Assembly (NCBI GenBank): GCA_023251695.1
Contig: JAHEYE010000054.1
Coordinates: forward strand, 1 to 16,318
DNA length: 16,318 nt
Source: Sphingobacteriaceae bacterium
GTDB taxonomy: Bacteria > Bacteroidota > Bacteroidia > B-17B0 > Aurantibacillaceae
Direction of reading: 5' to 3'
Positions 14,170 to 16,318 of this stretch are shown here, piece after piece. The notes beneath the pieces were generated by a model. The model searched no databases, was not told where the DNA came from, and saw nothing but the letters and a program-made list of their open reading frames with translations. Positions within the stretch are counted from its first letter, which is position 1; each line of letters begins with the position of its first letter. Both the position numbers and the translations under genes were made by a program.

Positions 14170-14249
14170 GAACGCAGATGACGCTGATTTAATATGATTG
14201 CTTATGATCTTATCAATTTTAATCATAATAATCTGCGTTATCAGCGTTC
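14170..14249. repeat. Inverted repeat of the same family as 10175-10251
   Basis: Arms 14170-14199 and 14221-14249 are inverted copies with a few mismatches and one gap around a 21-nt loop. The arms show 9-nt periodicity (ACGCAGATG and ACGCTGATT on the left; AATCTGCGT and TATCAGCGT on the right). The element lies between the stop of the minus-strand hydrolase (14255) and the start of the FeoB-associated gene (14156). It could form a hairpin in the transcript. No U tract follows it, so it is not a clear terminator. Confidence 0.8.
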
Positions 14250-14254
14250 CATAG

Positions 14255-16159
14255 TTATTTCAATATTGGTAAAGTTATACTCGAAGCATTCTGTTTATCA
14301 TGATAAATCTTAATATCACTTTTCACAAAATCTTTTTCATCGCAATGATAAATATCTACAAATTGCTGTGGGTTTCTGTCGGCAATAGGAAACCACGAGC
14401 TTTGTATTTGTATCATTAATTTGTGTCCCGCTTTAAATGTATGAGCCACATCCGGTAAATCAAATTTCACAGTCGTAATTTCTCCGGGTTTAAATGCTTC
14501 CGGTTTTTCAAAACTATTTCTGAATTTACCGCGCATGATTTCCCCACGGACAAGCATCTGGTAATTATCCATCAAATAATCTCCTCTTTTAGGAGCTTGT
14601 CTCCAATCCATATTCGTCCAATCACAACAATAGGTAGAATCGTATTTAAATTTATCAGGAAATACATCAATCACTTTCACAACAAAATCTGCATCTGTAG
14701 TTGAGATTGCCACTTTTAAATTAGCAGTGAGAACTCCGGCTAATGTCATGTCTTCTTTTAAAGCATCTGTTTCAAAAACTAAAACATCAGGTCTGTTGGC
14801 GGCAAAACGTTGGTCGTCGGTCATGTATTCGTTTGTTCTGTACTGATGTGAACCTTCAGTGTACGGAACAGGTTTTGCAGGATCGCTGGTGTATTGCGTA
14901 AATGAATTATTTCTCTCTGGTGTATTGAATGACAATTTATTTCTATCATTTAAATAAATTGGTTTATTATCAACTCCGTTCGGTGGCCAGCTTCCAAATT
15001 TACGCCATTCGTTAAGTCCGGAAATAAAAATACTTGCTTCTGCAATTTGTTCAGCACTTCCTTTTCCTTTTAAATAATAATTGAAAAAAGGAATTTCAAT
15101 CGTTTGCTGATAAAAATCAGATGTTTTAGAACCAAAACGTACATTTCCTAAATGACTGCCATCTCCTCTCGACCAACCACCATGACTCCAAGGCCCCATT
15201 ACTAATTTATTATTTGTTGTTTTGCTTTGTTGTTCTATGGCTTTGTATAAATTCCAGGCGCCGTAACAATCTTCGGCATCATATAAACCACCAACAATTA
15301 ACATAGCGGGCTTTATATTTTTACAACCCCGACGCGCATCTCTGGCTTTCCACCAATCATCATAATTCGGATGCAGCATTAATTCGTGCCAGAATTTAAT
15401 GGAGTCGCCAATTAATTTTGATAAATTTTTTAACGGCCCTGTTTCCAAATAAAATTTGTAATTATCTAAAACCGGATATTGAAAACCTTTTCTTCCTATG
15501 GTAGTCGGTTGTGGTCGTGGCTGACCGAACCCGGAATAAAAATGAAAAGCATCCATTACCATAAATACACCGTTGTGATGAAAATCATCCCCTAAAAACC
15601 ATTCGGTAACCGGCGCTTGCGGACTCACCGCTTTTAAAGCAGGATGATTACTCAAAGCAGCCATTGTACTATAGAAACCGGGGTAAGAAATACCGAATAC
15701 ACCAACCTTCCCGTTGTTGTTAGGAATGTTTTTTACCAACCAATCAATGGCATCATAAGTATCGCTGGCTTCATCAATGTCTTTTTTAGTTTTTTTATTT
15801 CCGTTAAACGGACGAACATCCATAAATTCACCTTCACTCATCCAGCGTCCGCGTACATCTTGTATCACTAAAATGTAACCTTCCTTCAGATAATTTTTCC
15901 AGTAGCTGTACCAGAGGCGTGAAGTATACTCTTTTTCACCATAAGGTCCGCATGAATAAGGTGTTCGCACCATTAGAATTGGAGATTTTTCTTGTATATT
16001 TTTTGGGGAAAATACCGCCGTGAATAATTTTACGCCGTCGCGCATTTCAATTTTAATTTCTGTTTTGGTGTAATTTTCCTTTACCCATTTTTCATCAATG
16101 TCTTGCGCGTTAACAAAACTTAAAGTAAATAATACAAGCACAAAGAATAAATTTTTCAT
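14255..16159 (-). CDS. Secreted CocE/NonD-type alpha/beta hydrolase (X-Pro dipeptidyl-peptidase-like)
   Basis: The 634-residue protein has a signal peptide ending VNAQ (1-19), then an alpha/beta-hydrolase fold with nucleophile Ser158 in GISYPG (156-161), a likely catalytic Asp at 294 or 297 in GGLYDAED, and His326 in GPWSHGG. The segment DVRGRW (101-106) is typical of the family. The C-terminal part (about 400-634) is the jelly-roll domain (XPDC_C). Members cleave esters or acyl groups from amino acids or act as Xaa-Pro dipeptidyl peptidases or alpha-amino acid ester hydrolases; the actual substrate cannot be read from the sequence. It is exported to the periplasm or beyond. It follows purK with a one-base overlap (TGATG), an odd pairing of biosynthetic and secreted genes. 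Confidence 0.93.
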   Translation of the reverse strand: MKNLFFVLVLFTLSFVNAQDIDEKWVKENYTKTEIKIEMRDGVKLFTAVFSPKNIQEKSPILMVRTPYSCGPYGEKEYTSRLWYSYWKNYLKEGYILVIQDVRGRWMSEGEFMDVRPFNGNKKTKKDIDEASDTYDAIDWLVKNIPNNNGKVGVFGISYPGFYSTMAALSNHPALKAVSPQAPVTEWFLGDDFHHNGVFMVMDAFHFYSGFGQPRPQPTTIGRKGFQYPVLDNYKFYLETGPLKNLSKLIGDSIKFWHELMLHPNYDDWWKARDARRGCKNIKPAMLIVGGLYDAEDCYGAWNLYKAIEQQSKTTNNKLVMGPWSHGGWSRGDGSHLGNVRFGSKTSDFYQQTIEIPFFNYYLKGKGSAEQIAEASIFISGLNEWRKFGSWPPNGVDNKPIYLNDRNKLSFNTPERNNSFTQYTSDPAKPVPYTEGSHQYRTNEYMTDDQRFAANRPDVLVFETDALKEDMTLAGVLTANLKVAISTTDADFVVKVIDVFPDKFKYDSTYCCDWTNMDWRQAPKRGDYLMDNYQMLVRGEIMRGKFRNSFEKPEAFKPGEITTVKFDLPDVAHTFKAGHKLMIQIQSSWFPIADRNPQQFVDIYHCDEKDFVKSDIKIYHDKQNASSITLPILK

Positions 16160-16318
16160 CAGGCGACTACTTTTAATAATTGCTTTACAGTTTTTGCCTT
16201 TTGTTTGGCCTTCACTAAATCATCATCAACAATTGTAACGTGGCCCATTTTACGGTATGGTTTTGTATTGGCTTTTCCGTACAGATGTATGTAAACGCCA
16301 CTGAATTTCATCACATCT
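16159..16318 (-). CDS. purK: N5-carboxyaminoimidazole ribonucleotide synthase (C-terminus only)
   Basis: The last 52 residues of a minus-strand gene are visible, running off the window edge. They contain SGVYIHLYGKANTKPYRKMGHVTIVDDD, which matches the PurK C-terminal region of the ATP-grasp family, where the G(R)KMGHV loop is highly conserved. PurK makes N5-CAIR from AIR, ATP and bicarbonate in purine synthesis. The TGA overlaps the hydrolase ATG by one base. The rest of the gene is beyond 16318. Confidence 0.9.
   Translation of the reverse strand, partial: DVMKFSGVYIHLYGKANTKPYRKMGHVTIVDDDLVKAKQKAKTVKQLLKVVA

Overview
The window looks chromosomal and comes from a member of the Bacteroidota. 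The evidence is a complete Bat (Bacteroides aerotolerance) operon, a TAnnTTTG-type promoter, a small Cys-rich lipoprotein with a Bacteroidota-style signal peptide, a FeoB-associated Cys-rich protein, AT-rich intergenic DNA, and several secreted proteins whose signal peptides end in AQ or SQ. The order or genus cannot be fixed from the sequence alone.

Layout. Bases 1-72 are the tail of an unidentified plus-strand gene, followed by a nested inverted repeat (84-289). A minus-strand pair follows: a small Cys-rich lipoprotein (1302-1544) and then a MauE/DoxX-thioredoxin membrane protein (305-1246), separated by a terminator hairpin that almost touches the second start codon. From 1788 the plus strand carries the Bat operon: moxR, a DUF58 protein, a BatD-like/DUF4381-like membrane protein, batA, a batB-batC fusion, batD and batE. 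Then come a PAP2 phosphatase, a VOC-fold protein and a PqqB-like metallo-beta-lactamase-fold protein. The minus strand resumes with purK (C-terminus only), a secreted CocE/NonD-type hydrolase, a 43-residue FeoB-associated protein and nnr. The 107 bases between the convergent MBL and nnr genes (12410-12516) hold nothing I can name.

How the genes work together. MoxR is an AAA+ ATPase that typically acts on vWA partners. DUF58, BatA and BatB supply vWA domains with intact MIDAS motifs. The 339-residue protein, BatD, the BatC part of the fusion and BatE supply periplasmic beta-rich, TPR and SH3 modules anchored in the inner membrane. Tight overlaps (1, 4, 1 and 8 nt) show translational coupling inside the operon.

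Most unusual observation. Every plus-strand gene junction from moxR to the MBL gene that is not an overlap (5 of 5) is filled by a short-period phased repeat array. The periods are 7 nt (2779-2852, 7471-7505, 10833-10937, 11435-11490) and 8 nt (10101-10172, 11381-11412). Two inverted repeats with roughly 9-nt periodicity lie at 10175-10251 and 14170-14249. Most arrays begin at or near the upstream stop codon and run to within a few bases of the next start. The clearest is 10833-10937: fifteen consecutive heptads, each starting with AG, holding phase although their other bases change gradually. The 8-copy AAACCCG array is also a G-quadruplex motif on the minus strand. I regard this set of phased junction arrays as the best candidate here for something poorly described.
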